Source of the DNA: Phaeotremella fagi
Lineage: Eukaryota; Basidiomycota; Tremellomycetes; Tremellales; Phaeotremellaceae
Direction of reading: 5' to 3'
Length of the DNA stretch: 64,000 nt
Assembly: GCA_001599715.1 (NCBI GenBank)
Contig: BCHU01000008.1
Span: forward strand, 62,001 to 126,000
In this document: positions 1-12,500 of the stretch, piece after piece
How positions within the stretch are numbered: the stretch's first letter is position 1
Layout of the letters: each line of letters starts with the position of its first letter
Program-made: the position numbers and the translations under genes
Notes under the pieces: model-generated
Database searches by the model: none
The model's input: only the letters and a program-made list of their open reading frames with translations
What the model was told of the DNA's origin: nothing

Positions 1-134
1 GTAAATGGAGGTTCAGCTTATTAAGTTTATCAATATATGAATGTTTGAATCGTAGCCATGTACAAGAACGTGAAATGCATTAATCGTAAATCCAAGAATG
101 TATCTTTATGCGGGGTATCAAATCCAACCTCAAC

Positions 135-3100
135 TTAATCTTCACCGTCGATCTCCCTCTGAAGAGCGTTTACATGTTTCTCACACCGACTAACAATATC
201 CGAATGTCTTATCAAAGGTTTGTAACTATGTTGCAGCTATCGATTGCTGTCAGCAGGGTTTTGCTTTGTTAGGGAAAAACTCACGGCAATTAGTTTATCT
301 GCACCCCAAAGTCTTGATGTCATTGATGAAATGAATGTGAAAAGGTCAGAAACGGAATCACAAGCTATGATTTCTGTTTCGTTCATTCTAAGAATGGCTA
401 TAGCGACTCTAAAGATTGTCTGTATTGTTCATCAGCTTTGATCTCCATACGAAACAAAATGCAGCAGCATACATCATGTCCTTCAACGAAAAAGACATCC
501 CAAACTCTGAACAGCGTCTATGAGACATTCGTCAGTCAAGAGCAAAGGGACAGCTGTCAAAAACCCACCTCAACGGGCAAACAATCAGTGAACAAACTCA
601 AAAACCAACCAAAAGTCACACTAGCCAAATCAACACCTAGATTTTGCAGATGATTATCGATTTTCGGTAATAACTCAACAACCAGATCTGCGAGAACCCT
701 TTGATCAGCTCTTGACGCTATCAGGGAGGGCGAGAAGTAGTCTGGTGGTAGGAGATTATCGATAAGACAGACTAAGGTCCAATATGCTTGTTCTAGAGGG
801 TTGTCAATACGCTTCCGTTGGCTGGAGTTGGGAATTTACCTTCTTGAGAGTGGGCGAGAAGTAATGTTGCAGTTAACATCTGGAATTTGTCAGCCAAGTT
901 CTGGATCCGCTATCATGGGACGCTCACATTCATTCCTATTGCAAAATTTCGCTTTAGTGATTGTCAAAAAGTGTTCAGAAAACTCACCTTGACAGCTGAA
1001 GGGGGTGAGAGGTAAAAATACGTAATAAGTATCGAGACTGAATTCCCAAATCTGAAATACTCACTATCCAACTCCAGGATTATGCCTGAGGCAACAGATC
1101 AGTATCAAGTTGTCAGGAATTGAAGACAGAATAACATACCATGAATAAGCCACCAATACTCGACGTAATTTAGCGACACCAGGTCCATCACCGCCTACAT
1201 CGTCAACAACTACAAGTCTTATGACTGAACAACCTACCGAAAAACACGTTCCCCGGGAAAGTTCTCGAAACGTCTTTCTCAATTTCTGAAAGTACAGGTG
1301 ATGTGTCATTAGCGTGTACAGCCAAAATCTCTGCGTATTCCCCTGGCACAAGAGCATCTTTAGCACCGGAACATTCTGATTCTGTCAGTATCTTCCCCGC
1401 AAGACCAGAAATGACATACCTGCCCACACATCACTTCTGTAAACCAACGGTATCCCATGTCTAACCAATTTACTAAAGACCTTCCAATCTTCCACGCCCG
1501 ATTTTCCACTTAACCCCAACTGACTGATCCCTATTAAACCAGGACCCCATCTCATGTCTTCTTCCGTTACTCTACTCGGTTTTTTCCCATTAGATTCAGT
1601 GTTACCAGATTTGGATCGATGTTTTGAACGTTTCTTCAAGAACGCGTCCCATTCTATCATCCGAGCTTGCTGTTGTTTATCGTGAATATCCGTTAGTTGA
1701 TCTAGTAGACTCGAGATTGTTACTCTTGATGTATTAGTTTCAAGAGGTGGTGGGGACGGTGAAGACGAAGATGATATACCCGGTTGTAAAGATGTCGTAC
1801 CTCTTGATGAAACCGTGAGATGCTGCTTCGAAGTCATAGGTTTGGCGGGTGCCGGTGCGAGGTTGAGAATAGTCGAAGATCGATGACGACTTTTATCGCT
1901 TTTCAATGTATTCTTGTCAGACATGGTACTATCAGGAGTTCCAGCTCGTTTGATGTTTTCGCCAGAAACTCCAGAATCGATAGATCGTCTAGGAGACGAC
2001 GAAGGTAGTCGGATCGACGGTGTTGGAGGATCAGTCTCCGATGATGATATCGTGGCTCGACTCTCCTCTTCTTGGATACTTTTACGTCGTTTCTCTATCC
2101 ATCCCTCGTCATCCTCCACGGGCATGTGTCCATTGAGAGAGATAGGTGCAGGTGCACCTGCCGCACTCGCGTCCTTCAACATGTTGGCGTGATGCAGATC
2201 GTCTAAAAAGAATTAGCCAAATCGTCCGCGAAACAGGTTGAACCCACATATAAATCCATATCTATCCGTGAGCGGCTCCTCAGTCCCATTGAACCTAGAA
2301 GCGGTCTGTAATTTACCTCTAACAGATCCTTTATCGCTCATGAAGAATGTACCCAAGTTCTGTCGTGAGAGTATAACGGTAGGTGGCCGACTTTCTTCCG
2401 CAACAATAGAAGACAGTTCGACCGACGGTAGCGGGGATTCGATAGGTGAGTTACTGGAGGGAGATGAATTTGCTTGTTGCATCGCCTGCGAGACTGCTGT
2501 CGTTGGGAACGATCTTGAAGATTGAGCGCGGTTCAATAGAGATGGTCTAGACGATTCTCTATCCTCAGAACTCGTTTTCGTAGTCCTTGAAGAACCTGAG
2601 ACTTGATTCAACAAGGTTCGACCTAACGAAGCAGTGACCGCAAGAGCTTGATCTCCGTATCCCGCTTCCTTGGACAAAGTTTTAGAAACAACTTCAACAG
2701 TCTGGCCCTCATGACTTGAAACCGTAGTCGCACGACTACGATTTCTTGATTGGTCTCTAGATCTTCTACGACCAGGTGGATCTTTAGCAACGATCCCTTC
2801 GTCTCTAGCATTAGCGATAAGAGTATGAGCGAGATAAGCAACGAGTGAATTTGGTTGAATACCAGAATCGAGTAAAATTGACAATGGATCAGGAGTGAGT
2901 ATACGCTATGAAAGTCAACAACATAATTTCAAGATCACACATACCGTAGCTAAAAAAATTGCTCTGAAAGAAGGTGAACTCCCACCATCACCTTTTCTCC
3001 AAATCTCATTATCATCATCCAACATCTCCTCAGTGAAGACTTCAGAAGTACTGGCAACGTCAAAAGCATTTTGTTTAGAATTGCTATCATTACTCTCCTT

Positions 3101-4309
3101 CCTCGTAGGTTTTTTACCGCTCCAAGCCCAAATCCCACTAGTCCAACTCGCTCGATTAGGGTTTTTCGGTGTAGGCGATTGTAGATCGGATTTGAAAGAT
3201 TTTATCGAAGCAGCTTTGGATTTAGGTTGGGGGATAGATGGGACTGGTGATTTTGATCGTGATTGGGTGGGATGATTGGAGGGTGACGGTGAGATTGATC
3301 TGATTGATGGTAAAGATGAATTAGGATTTGAATTCAGGTTTTCATAGTTGAAACCTGGGTTACCAGAGGTGTTACTGGAATACAATTTCAAAGGTGAAGA
3401 TGAAGTCAAGGAAGTCGAAATAGCTTCAGTTAAACCATCATGAATCGAAACCTGATCTTCACGTTTTTTATCGTTCCGACTAACAGTACGAGATTGTTTC
3501 AATCTTTCATTCTCATCCTCCAATTTGATGATTGATTCACGTAATTCTCGAACTGCTCGACTGAGTATTCGAAGTGGATGATCGATATCTTGTTTTGTAG
3601 TTGGGAAAGTCGGTGGTGAAGGTGGAAATAGTGGTGCTTCGTCTACCTCGTTCTGTGGTTGGGATCGAGGTTGAGGTGTCGTAGGTGAAATCTCAGTTCC
3701 AATTGGTAAGATCAAATTACGAGGTGTGAGTAGATCCAAATCCGAGTTCAAATCTCTTGAGATCGATTTGAAGTCAGTGAGATAGTCGTCGATTTGACTA
3801 TCATCCATCAAATCGAATCTAGTCTCGATAACTGATAATTCATCTTTATCCAAACTATCCAAACACCCTTTCCAAGGTTGTTGTGATGGTAGTGAAGGTC
3901 TGTTGTCCGACGTAGATGACAGAGTTCGATTTTTTGTATCCAATAATTCGCTTCCACCATCCATTTCATCGTTGTTCTCCATCACAGCTGAATCATTGAC
4001 CAACGGCGAAGCTCTATTAGAACTACCACTCTTTCTCAGTCGCTGCGTCCCCAACCCAAGTAAATCATCGTTCCCATCCAAACCTATAGACTTGGATCTA
4101 CTTCCATGTCCGGTTCCATGTCGAATACGACCGTTGGGGAGATCGAAATACCCAACAGAGTCTATTGATAGTGATGGACTGGTACGGTTGTGGGTTGAAG
4201 TGCTACTGATTCTTCGATGGAGAGAGGGGAAAGATGGATGGGAGGAGGGTGAGAGAGGATGATCTGTATGGGTTGGTGGTGAGAGGTTTGAGCGTGACTC
4301 AGTGGTCAT
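135..4309 (-). CDS. TBC-domain Rab GTPase-activating protein
   Basis: Rab-GAP of the TBC family, which stimulates GTP hydrolysis by Rab/Ypt proteins in membrane traffic. I modelled 13 exons: 4309-2945, 2905-2248, 2202-1420, 1381-1238, 1194-1140, 1085-1065, 995-988, 935-928, 879-840, 792-569, 517-473, 419-285 and 236-135. They sum to 3,588 nt, exactly 1,195 codons plus stop, which supports the model. The N-terminal ~700 residues are Ser/Pro-rich, with a short coiled coil (IIKLEDENERLKQ) near residue 265. The TBC domain starts at LVRHGIPLVYRSDVWA and continues through EIEKDVSRTFPGN (the R finger), KLRRVLVAYSW, NPGVGYCQGMN (the Q finger), TFGWFLSLFTDCLP and LFRVWDVFFVEGHD. Both catalytic fingers are present. 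The ATG at 4309 is chosen because the longer frame begins with GTG. The Rab target cannot be read from sequence. Confidence 0.93.
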
Positions 4310-4553
4310 TTTGTATTGAAATGATCGGCATGAGTAGGGGTGTTGGGTATTGAGACAGGACACAGGAAACTAGATTGAGTAGAATGTTATGGATAGAGAG
4401 AAAGAGAGAAGAGAAAGAGATAGATATCTGTCTGGTCATCTATTTACCCCTATGTTGTGGCGTAGCCCATGCAGCTTCCCTATGTTACAATCCTGGCTCT
4501 TGCTTTCTATGTAATCAAAATTATTTCATTACTTCTACTACCTCAACCCAGCT

Positions 4554-6613
4554 CTACATCTCAGGCATCTCCCCCGGTCCATCTTCACCCATTTCACCCA
4601 TGTTCTGAACTTGTCCACCACCTCCACCAGCACCACCTTCCTCCCCAGGTCGTCTAGCACTGACGATATCGTCAACACGTAAAAGTAGCGTAGCTGATTC
4701 AATAGCAGTTTTCAGAGTTTGAATTTTAACCGATGCAGATTCTAGTAATCCGTATTCCCTCATGTCGACTACTTTTCCTGTATCTCCGTCGACACCAAAG
4801 TAATGCTGACCATCTGCGTGTTTGGCCTAAAGACAATAAGTGCATGTCGTTGGAAACGGTTACTCACCCTCAATTCAGTTAACGTTCTTATGGCATTACC
4901 ACCACAGTTCTGAATCAAAGTCCTGGGGATAACCTCCATAGCCTCAGCGATAGCCTTGTAAGGAGCACCTTTAACACCAGTTAAACCTTTAGCTTTTTCA
5001 GATAAAGCAACAGAAATTGCCATTTCAGTCGCACCACCTCCAGGTGCTAACAATGGATTGAAAACTACATTACGTGCGACTGACATTGCGTCTGCCAAGT
5101 TACGATCGATTTCGTTCAAGATATCTTTTGATGGTCCACGTAGTAAGATCGTACATGCTTTTGGTGATTTACATTCGGTAAGGAAGGTGAAGTATCTGAG
5201 GTATCGTGATTAGCTGATATAGACCACCAAAACATAGCTACTCACTCATCACCCAATTTCTCGATGTGGAATAAACCACATTCAGTTCCAACATCACTAG
5301 CTCTTAGATCATCAACACGATTGACGATAGTAGCACCGACAGCTCTGGCAATACGATTATTATCTGACTTTCTGACACGACGAATAGCGGTAATTGGTGG
5401 ATTAGCTTTGAGTAGATAATGTTGAGCCAAATCTAAATGATACAATCAGTCCAGTCCCCATAAACCCACATACCGGAAACACCCTTCTCAGTGAAAACCA
5501 AATCAGGTTTGAACTCGATAATCTTATCACACATAGCTTTAATCTGTTCCTCCTCGATTTCAAGTACTCTATTCCAATCTTCTTCCTTGGTTATTTCGAT
5601 ATTAGTTTGACTTTCACCCTTTTTGTATTCTAAAGGACAATCTAATAGAACGATCCTTGGGTTTTCGATTCTTCTTCTCATTTTTGGATGAGTAACATCT
5701 TTGTTGACCATGACTCCCGAAAGGACTTTAGAATCTTCGATCTCCCCACCTGGAACTTTTTCGACTCTAGCATAACGTTTTAAATCGACTGTTTTGATGT
5801 TAAGCTCGACACCGCCAGTAGCGCCAGCTTGATTTTTTCCAATCAACCCATTCTCCGCTTCAGCTGTAACCGCAACTGTCCTAACAGCCTGAAGAGCTAA
5901 AGAACACATTAAATCTGACCATCTTGAAGAGAATTTGGTACCGATTGAAGTTTTGATTAAAGCCAACATGTCGTTTTCGGAGGAGATATCGACTGGGACT
6001 GAGATTTCTGTGATCGTTTTCAAAGCGTCATCGAGAGCTGATTTGAAGGCTCTGATAATAACGACGGGATGGATGTTTCGTTCGAGTAGTGGTAATGAAT
6101 ATGCCAAGATTTCACCAGCTATTTGTCAGTTCTGATTACAACCAGTCTACCCACCAAGAATAATAACACTCGTAGTTCCATCACCAACCTCCTCATCTTG
6201 AGTTCTAGAAAGTTCAATCATGGATTTAGCAGCTGGATGAGCGACGTCGATTTCACGTAGGATAGCATGACCGTCGTTGGTAAGTCTAAACGATGAGTCA
6301 GTATTAGATATATCAAGGATAAGTTGACTTACAAGATACCACCCATAGGATCAAGGATCATCTTCAGCATAGCCTTAGGACCTAAACAGGTTCTAATAAC
6401 ATCTGCAACGGTCTTTTCGGTCAGTTAAGATAAGTTCTGAGGGACATACCTTGGCAGCAACGATATTTGCCGTTTGGGCTTTACGACCGGTTTGACGCTC
6501 AGGCCCGGTGTCTACGAGCAGTCAGAATATGATTCCCCTAGTGATGTATATCATCTACAAATGAGATTCGACCTACTCATAACGACCATGGGCATTCCAC
6601 CTGGCATAGCCAT
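4554..6613 (-). CDS. CCT3: T-complex protein 1 subunit gamma (CCT3)
   Basis: Gamma subunit of the cytosolic TRiC/CCT chaperonin, which folds actin, tubulin and other proteins using ATP. The group II chaperonin signature [15 protein letters not shown] lies at the 6.1-6.2 kb intron junction. The gamma-specific apical region reads [19 protein letters not shown] followed by [20 protein letters not shown]. The equatorial C-terminal part has [27 protein letters not shown] and [13 protein letters not shown], ending in a Gly/Met-rich tail typical of CCT subunits. The gene begins ATG-GCT-ATG-CCA at 6613 and has several short introns (for example near 4815-4868, 6130-6165 and 6505-6580). Length fits the usual ~540-560 residues. 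It lies tail-to-head behind the TBC gene, 244 bp apart on the same strand. No key residue appears lost. Confidence 0.96.
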
Positions 6614-7076
6614 CTTATCCAATATAACCTATAGATGAAAAGAAAGAATAAAAAAGTTGGAAAGGTTGAACGAAATCGATCAAACTTGATGAATTCGGTG
6701 ATAAAAAAAGCGGGGATTTCGAGGTATATCGAAATAATTAGGAAAGATTATACTGGAAGGAAGTCTATAGTAATTTTTCCGTTGATATTGTCGAATTGAT
6801 CAGTATAATTTTGATAAGATTGTGATAGAAATTTTGGATTATCATGGAATATGGAAGCTTAAGGTAGAATCGCGCACGCGTGTTTAATGTTTACGTAAGC
6901 ACTGTTTCGTATAGTGAGGTAAAGTGGCGAAGAGAACCACCGATTACCTTTCTACTCGAAGCGCATTCTCGTACTAGCCCTTGAATCATTGTCGTTTGGA
7001 TCGGATCTTTGGGGTGCTTGCCCCAATCTCAGTTCAAACGTGTCGTGAATTAGAAAGCAAGAAAAGTTGTCAACTG
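6614..7076. other. intergenic region upstream of CCT3 and of family-1 copy 1
   Basis: This stretch holds no supportable gene. Its left part is the presumed promoter/5' leader of CCT3 (minus strand). From about 7020 the sequence becomes alignable to the 5' flanks of the two following family-1 repeats. Confidence 0.6.
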
Positions 7077-7082
7077 TATAAA
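7077..7082 (+). promoter_or_regulatory. TATA box of family-1 copy 1
   Basis: A TATAAA sits inside a block conserved upstream of all three tandem family-1 genes, 229 bp before the ATG. The equivalents are at 7961 and 8840. Retention of the box in three diverged copies suggests a working core promoter. Confidence 0.55.
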
Positions 7083-7305
7083 GGAGAAAGACAACGACGT
7101 CATTCAGATGAGTTTCTCATCCTTTGTTGTTATCAGAGTCACTGCCTTCCAGTCTTCAACCACATACAGTACAAATGATAGCTTAATTCCAAAAGCTTTC
7201 TTCCCCAGTTTCATCCACAGTCATCATTTTCCCAGAACATTCATTTCACCAAAAAAACAGAAATACAAACACCAATACAAATCACCAACAGAAATACAAA
7301 CAACG

Positions 7306-7716
7306 ATGAGCTCCGTCTTAAACACCAAACCTGAATACACATTTCAAAATTCAACTTTCAAAACTCTTCTCCTCACCAATGAGGACATCACCATAATCCA
7401 AAAAATGCTAGACAACGAGCCCTACACGACATTTGGTATCAAAAAAGATAATGATCACCAGTCCACGTTCAAAGCTCAACGAGAAATCACCCTAGCCGGC
7501 GAACCAGTCGCTCTCACCAACAACATCTCAGTTCTCATCACCGATTTCCTCCCAGACATTTTAGCCACTGAAAATTGTCAACCGAAATATTTCGAAACGT
7601 GGGAAAAATGGAGAGCTGGTCATGAAATCACACTCTCTGAGCCAGTTCAGATGTTCCGTGAGTATATGTCCACTGATTCAGAAAGCCACACTGTTGTTTG
7701 GGAGGACCCAATTTAG
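7306..7716 (+). CDS. family-1 small protein of unknown function, tandem copy 1
   Basis: Intronless 136-residue protein that I do not recognise. It shares one layout with the genes at 8157, 9036 and 16722: an N-terminal PEYTFQNSTFKTLLLTNEDI block, a variable middle, REITLAGEPVALTNNISVLI, and a C-terminal PVQMF...VVWEDP block. There is no signal peptide, membrane segment or Cys/His metal site. An A/C-rich leader precedes the ATG. The in-frame codons before it match the 5' untranslated leader of the sister copies, so the start at 7306 (MSSVLNTKPEY) is preferred. Lack of introns contrasts with the intron-rich neighbours. Function is unknown; the even alternation of hydrophobic residues suggests a beta-rich fold, which is only an impression. 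Confidence 0.8.
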   Translation: MSSVLNTKPEYTFQNSTFKTLLLTNEDITIIQKMLDNEPYTTFGIKKDNDHQSTFKAQREITLAGEPVALTNNISVLITDFLPDILATENCQPKYFETWEKWRAGHEITLSEPVQMFREYMSTDSESHTVVWEDPI

Positions 7717-7960
7717 CCCGAATGGGGTTTATGGTTCGATGAAAAGGTATATAGGTAAGAGATGGAAGTGGAGATAGTGAAAGGAAAGTGTAAATTGTAA
7801 GATTCTTGAAAATTTTTATAGGTTCGTAGTATGCTTTGAGGATGTGAGAAATGTATTTAGCGTTATTGAGAGCAGAGCAGTAGAACGTAATCATATTAGA
7901 GTGCTTTCCCCTACCTCTGTTCAAACATGTCGCACACACAAGGCGACATCTAGTTAACCG

Positions 7961-7966
7961 TATAAA
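7961..7966 (+). promoter_or_regulatory. TATA box of family-1 copy 2
   Basis: TATAAA lies 196 bp before the ATG of copy 2, in the same conserved 5' block as at 7077. It is followed by a CCTTTGTTGTTAT segment also shared with copy 1. Confidence 0.55.
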
Positions 7967-8156
7967 GGGAAAGAATTGACTTACAATATAACCCTTTGTT
8001 GTTATGGAAGTCACTGCCTTCCGGTTTTAACCACATACAGCACCAACGATACCTCGTCCCCATTTTCATCCATAAGCGACATCTTCACAAGGACGTTAGT
8101 TGAAGAAAACAAAATCAAACACACAAACTCAAACACAAACACAAACACAAACAGCA

Positions 8157-8591
8157 ATGACTTCTGTTTTAGACACAAAACCTGAGTACACATTCAAAGA
8201 TTCAACTTTTAAGAGTGTTCTCCTAGAAGACGAGGATGTCACAGTAATCCAAAAAATGGTCGACGACGAAACCAACTTCGCTCTCAGTGTCACAAACCAT
8301 GGCATGGTAACCAGAAAGCAGTACTTATTCCATGGTCAACGAGAAATCACCTTGTCCGGCGTACCAGTTGCTCTCACCACCAACGTCTCAGTCCTCATCA
8401 CCAATTTCATTCAAACAAGGTTTGTTCTCCCTGAGCGCGCTCTCCAAGATCATTTCAAAACGCATCACGAAAGTTTAAAAGCTGGTGAGGACATCAAACT
8501 CCGCCGGCCAGTTCAGATGTTTGCTGAGTCAAAGTCCACCGAAACATCCACCCATGTCATCTTTTGGAAGGACCCTAAACAGCGTCAATAG
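8157..8591 (+). CDS. family-1 small protein of unknown function, tandem copy 2
   Basis: Intronless 144-residue paralog of the gene at 7306. It starts MTSVLDTKPEYTFKDSTFK and keeps VTVIQKM, QREITLSGVPVALTTNVSVL, ERALQDHF, ESLKAGEDIKL and PVQMF, ending VIFWKDPKQRQ. It has a longer middle segment than copy 1. The ATG follows an ACAAACACAAAC-rich leader. Homology with copy 1 extends through the promoter and about 170 bp past the stop, so the unit duplicated as a block of roughly 0.87 kb. Function unknown. Confidence 0.8.
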   Translation: MTSVLDTKPEYTFKDSTFKSVLLEDEDVTVIQKMVDDETNFALSVTNHGMVTRKQYLFHGQREITLSGVPVALTTNVSVLITNFIQTRFVLPERALQDHFKTHHESLKAGEDIKLRRPVQMFAESKSTETSTHVIFWKDPKQRQ

Positions 8592-8839
8592 TGCTATGTT
8601 TAAGACCTTGTTTGGCATGATCAAATGGTATCTAAGTAGGAGATGGGAGTGGAGTTATTGAAAGGAAAGTGCAAATTGGAAGATTCATTGAGAATTTTCA
8701 TAGATTCATAGTAGACTTTGAGGATGTGAAGTATGTATTGAGCGTTGTTGAGAGCAGTAGAACGTAATCATATTAGAACGCTTCCCCCTAACTCAGAACA
8801 AATATGTCGTAAACACAAAGTAAGACATCTGGTCAATTG

Positions 8840-8845
8840 TATAAA
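8840..8845 (+). promoter_or_regulatory. TATA box of family-1 copy 3
   Basis: TATAAA lies 196 bp before the ATG of copy 3, exactly the spacing seen in copy 2, within the shared 5' block. Confidence 0.55.
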
Positions 8846-9035
8846 CAACAGAGATGCCATTCAAATGCGTTTTTGAACCTTTGTCGGTATTGGAAGTCGA
8901 TGCCTTCTGATTCTTTTTAACCACACTACAGTACGAACAATAGCTCCGTTCCTAAAACTTTTTTCCCCACTTTCAACCACAATCATCATTTTCCCAAGAA
9001 CACTTGATTAAACAAAAACAAAATCACAAATCACA

Positions 9036-9482
9036 ATGAGCTCTGTTTTAGACACAGAACCGGAATACACATTCCAAGATTCAACTTTCAACAGTGTTCT
9101 TCTCACCGACGAGGACATCAAGGTAATCGAAAAGATCTCCAAACTCGACCAAAATACCCACTCCAATCTCCATGTTACAGACGTTGGCTATCGCACTGAT
9201 GGGGAGTTCAAATTCGAAGCCCAACGAGAAGTCGGCTCAGCTAACGAATCATTCGCTCTCACCAACAACATCTCAGTCCTCATCACCGATATCCTCCAGC
9301 AAAATATTGTAAACGTCGAACGTTATCTTCTACGATATTTCCAAGGTTCCCAAGAAAGTCTCAAAGCTCGTGAGAGGGTTAATCTCTCTTCGACAGTTCA
9401 GATGTCGGCTACGTTTATGACGACTGAATCCCCCGGCTACTCTGTTCATTGGCGAAAAATAAAATATTTATGGGTACTGTAA
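9036..9482 (+). CDS. family-1 small protein of unknown function, tandem copy 3
   Basis: Intronless 148-residue paralog starting MSSVLDTEPEYTFQDSTFN. It keeps LLTDEDIKVIEKI, EAQREV, FALTNNISVLITDIL, ESLKARERVNL and VHW. The C-terminus diverges (RKIKYLWVL instead of the WKDP ending). The 3' flank conserved behind copies 1 and 2 is missing here, and the stop lies only 75 bp from the end of the convergent GT2 gene. The last unit of the array was therefore probably truncated at that boundary, giving the odd C-terminus. Function unknown. Confidence 0.78.
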   Translation: MSSVLDTEPEYTFQDSTFNSVLLTDEDIKVIEKISKLDQNTHSNLHVTDVGYRTDGEFKFEAQREVGSANESFALTNNISVLITDILQQNIVNVERYLLRYFQGSQESLKARERVNLSSTVQMSATFMTTESPGYSVHWRKIKYLWVL

Positions 9483-9557
9483 ACAAACAAGGAAAAGAAA
9501 GACAATTTTTTTTTAATTCTTGAACGGTACGAAGGGCTTCCTGACAGTACCGTACGG

Positions 9558-12500
9558 CTAGAACTGCGATACAAATGGTATTAGACGTTGTAATTTCAAA
9601 GCCACCTGCCAACTCACGGAAAATCTGGATATTAACGCAATGTGTCAATTGTGAACGGACATTTCACACCAAAAGAAACGACTTACGTTGTGAAATATGG
9701 GTCAAGCACGAATGGCCAGATCAATTGACCTCCAAAGGCGATTATGACTGGGAAAAACGCTGTAACATCGAGTGACCGATACATCACCGGTACAATCGAG
9801 CTTGAAGCGATACTTGCGCCTACCTGTTGAAGAGAAATAAAGCCCCATCAGTAAACTTGATGACCATTTATGAATAAATGGGACGATGGGACGAACGATC
9901 ATAAGTATGGAAAGTATCATTTGGTATTTAAATCTCTTCCATATCTTTGGTACTTGAAGGAAAAAATTTGATTTGGTGACAGATTTGGAAGTCGATGTCC
10001 ATCTTTCTTGTCAACATTTTCTCTATTCTATCTGTAACTCACGAAATGTTGATAGACAGAATGTGACAAAGTAACGCCATTGAAATTGGGAATGATAGAC
10101 CCGAGAAGAAGATCAGGAAGAAAGCTTCAATGTTGGAAATTAATCAGTCGCAACTCTTTTGTAATGGGAAGTATGAACATTCTTACGAAGCCATTTCAAT
10201 TGGGTAAGCGCTAGTTTTCCTGCTCCAGGTGTTCTAATCCGATACCTCATTATACCTAACGAGAGATTTCCAAGACCAGTGAAAAGAATCAGACAGATGA
10301 AGATAACATGCCAACTAGGAAGATCTAAATAATTTCATGTCTTCATTAATTGCGATGCGGGGAAGTGTAGAAGACACTTACAAAACATATCGTCCATAGC
10401 TGAAAATACTGTTAGCCTTTCATCTTTTGTATTGCTACATACCTAGTATCCCCATAATCACAAAATTCACGATAGTCAAAAACCAACCAACCGAGATAGC
10501 ATAGTAACTAAACACGTAACCGAGGATACCGCATTTGGAATGAGGAGCGATGTTCGACCACAAAAATTGGCGGAATACCTTGGATAAAGGTCCACGGGTC
10601 AACCAGTATCTGAAAGGATTGAAAATGATTTCACTGTTGTCAGTGAAAATGAATTGGATTCGAGGCTTACGAGCAACCATATGAATACTTTTGCCAACGA
10701 GATAATTCGTCCTCACATGAAAGACTAACACCCTCTTCGAATCGTTGCTCACTATATGTCGCCCATCGAAGTATCCACCCCTACTTTACGGCTTGAGGAG
10801 GGTGTTGATTTATTCTGACAGGTCTTACTCACCTTGGATTGCAGATTCAATCTGTATCATAGTGAGTGAATGATTCGCATCAAATGTCAGTAGTCACTTA
10901 CGAAACTTCGAAATCTTCACTGACATGACTTTCTGACCTAAAAATGTTAGGAATAGAATTAAAGTTCAAACCTACCAAATCCTTCTTTGACCATCGTAGG
11001 GATCTACTTCGGCACATTCTTGAAGTGCGCACCATCTGAGAAAACTAAAAGATATCAGGCAAGGGTCAAAAATCAGACTTACGCATTGTGACCAACAAAT
11101 GGCGCAGCTATGGTCAAATGGTGAGACTAATACCTACTGTATCAACAAATAGCAAAAAACCTACTGGAACCAGTTGCCACTGACATGGAGATGATGGTTG
11201 CTAAGCAGTCGGTGAAGTAGGCCATTGCGTTTTCAAAGAAATGGTGAGCAACTTGCATGACTCCCGAACTGTGTTGTCTGACAATTAAGAAAAGCTATTG
11301 TAATTGACTTACATGATAGCAAGCTGTGGAGTCTCGTCCATTTCTAGAGAAGCGTCCTGAAAACAGTCCTCAGGTACTCTTGTGTCACTGTCAATCAACA
11401 GGATGATTTCACCACTTGATGCTGTCAGTCCATGTTCTCCTTGACGTTCTACCTACATTCGAACATTACCATCTGCCCATGTACGACCTTCTGATTCTTG
11501 GACTGCTTGAGCCATTGCGACAAGATACAATTCATTTTCTTCTGTCTCACTCCATCTTTCCTTCCCAAACTGTTCGGCAGCTTGAGGTCTCTTTTCATCA
11601 AGAATCTCTTCGATTCTCAATGAGAGTGTGTTACAGTAATTCAAGTTTCCTGCTTTTTTGAATCTACCTCTGCGAATGAAGCCATCTTTACCATCGGGTG
11701 GACGAGCAACATAGGCTAAATGGTTCACAGAGTAGTATTGAAGTCTTCGTTCTCTCTCGTCAGGCTCGCAAAGCTGCAGACCATCGTCACAGATGATTAC
11801 GTTGACTGAACCACCTTGTCGTTCAAAAGTAGTGATCGCCTTCTTCAAGCTTTCTATTGTTGGCATAATGACGCCCTCCAAAGATTCCTGACAGCTTGCA
11901 TTAGTAATGTATCACTACGTGAGAGTACCACTTACCTTGTAAACGGGAATCTGAACTGTGATGGGAAGCAATCTTTGAGCAGAAAACCGGGCAGGAGCTG
12001 TGGCACTGTAAAACGCTGAATTTTGCGAATATTGAGCCACCGGTCCAAAAATGTTGAACTGAGATTTAGAGATTAGTTCTAGAACACCCTCAGCTGTTGA
12101 TGTACTTACCAGAGAGATGACAAGAGTTATACATGGAAAAATGAGGAAAAGCCCTGATGGAAATAAGGTTAAAATCAAAAGGAAACGTAGCGCGTTTCCA
12201 TCATATTGATACTGGATAACTAGAGCACCTACGCATCGTTAGCTATGTTGAGATTTCTTCAACTCACTAACACCAAAGCTCAATATGAGAAACATCAGAC
12301 CAACAGCGATTCCGTAGATCACTGGTGCGATCATTACAATAGGACGTCGTTTGCGGGCAGCATCGTATCGAGCCTTATCAGGATCCTCTACGTTTTCTAA
12401 CGTAGATATCTGACCCCTCTTTTCTTTAGTGAGATCAGTCATGGTAGATGAAGCAGAAATAGTTCCAGTCTCTTTGGAGACTAAAAAGCTGAACAATCGT

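Larger units (their letters stand above)
7020..9482 (+). repeat. three-unit tandem segmental duplication carrying family-1 genes
   Basis: Unit starts are near 7020, 7905 and 8785. Each unit has a conserved 5' block with a TATA box, the gene, and (units 1 and 2) a conserved 3' block at 7740-7910 and 8625-8795 that reads GTGAAAGGAAAG/TTGAAAGGAAAG and later GCAGTAGAACGTAATCATAT. Non-coding identity is high by eye, while the coding parts vary in length. Confidence 0.8.

Noticed and set aside
244..992. Three plus-strand open frames at the left edge
   Set aside because: They overlap minus-strand exons of the TBC domain, which give a continuous 1,195-codon model.
4310..4363. Upstream extension of the TBC protein start to 4363
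   Set aside because: The frame begins with GTG; the first ATG in frame is at 4309.
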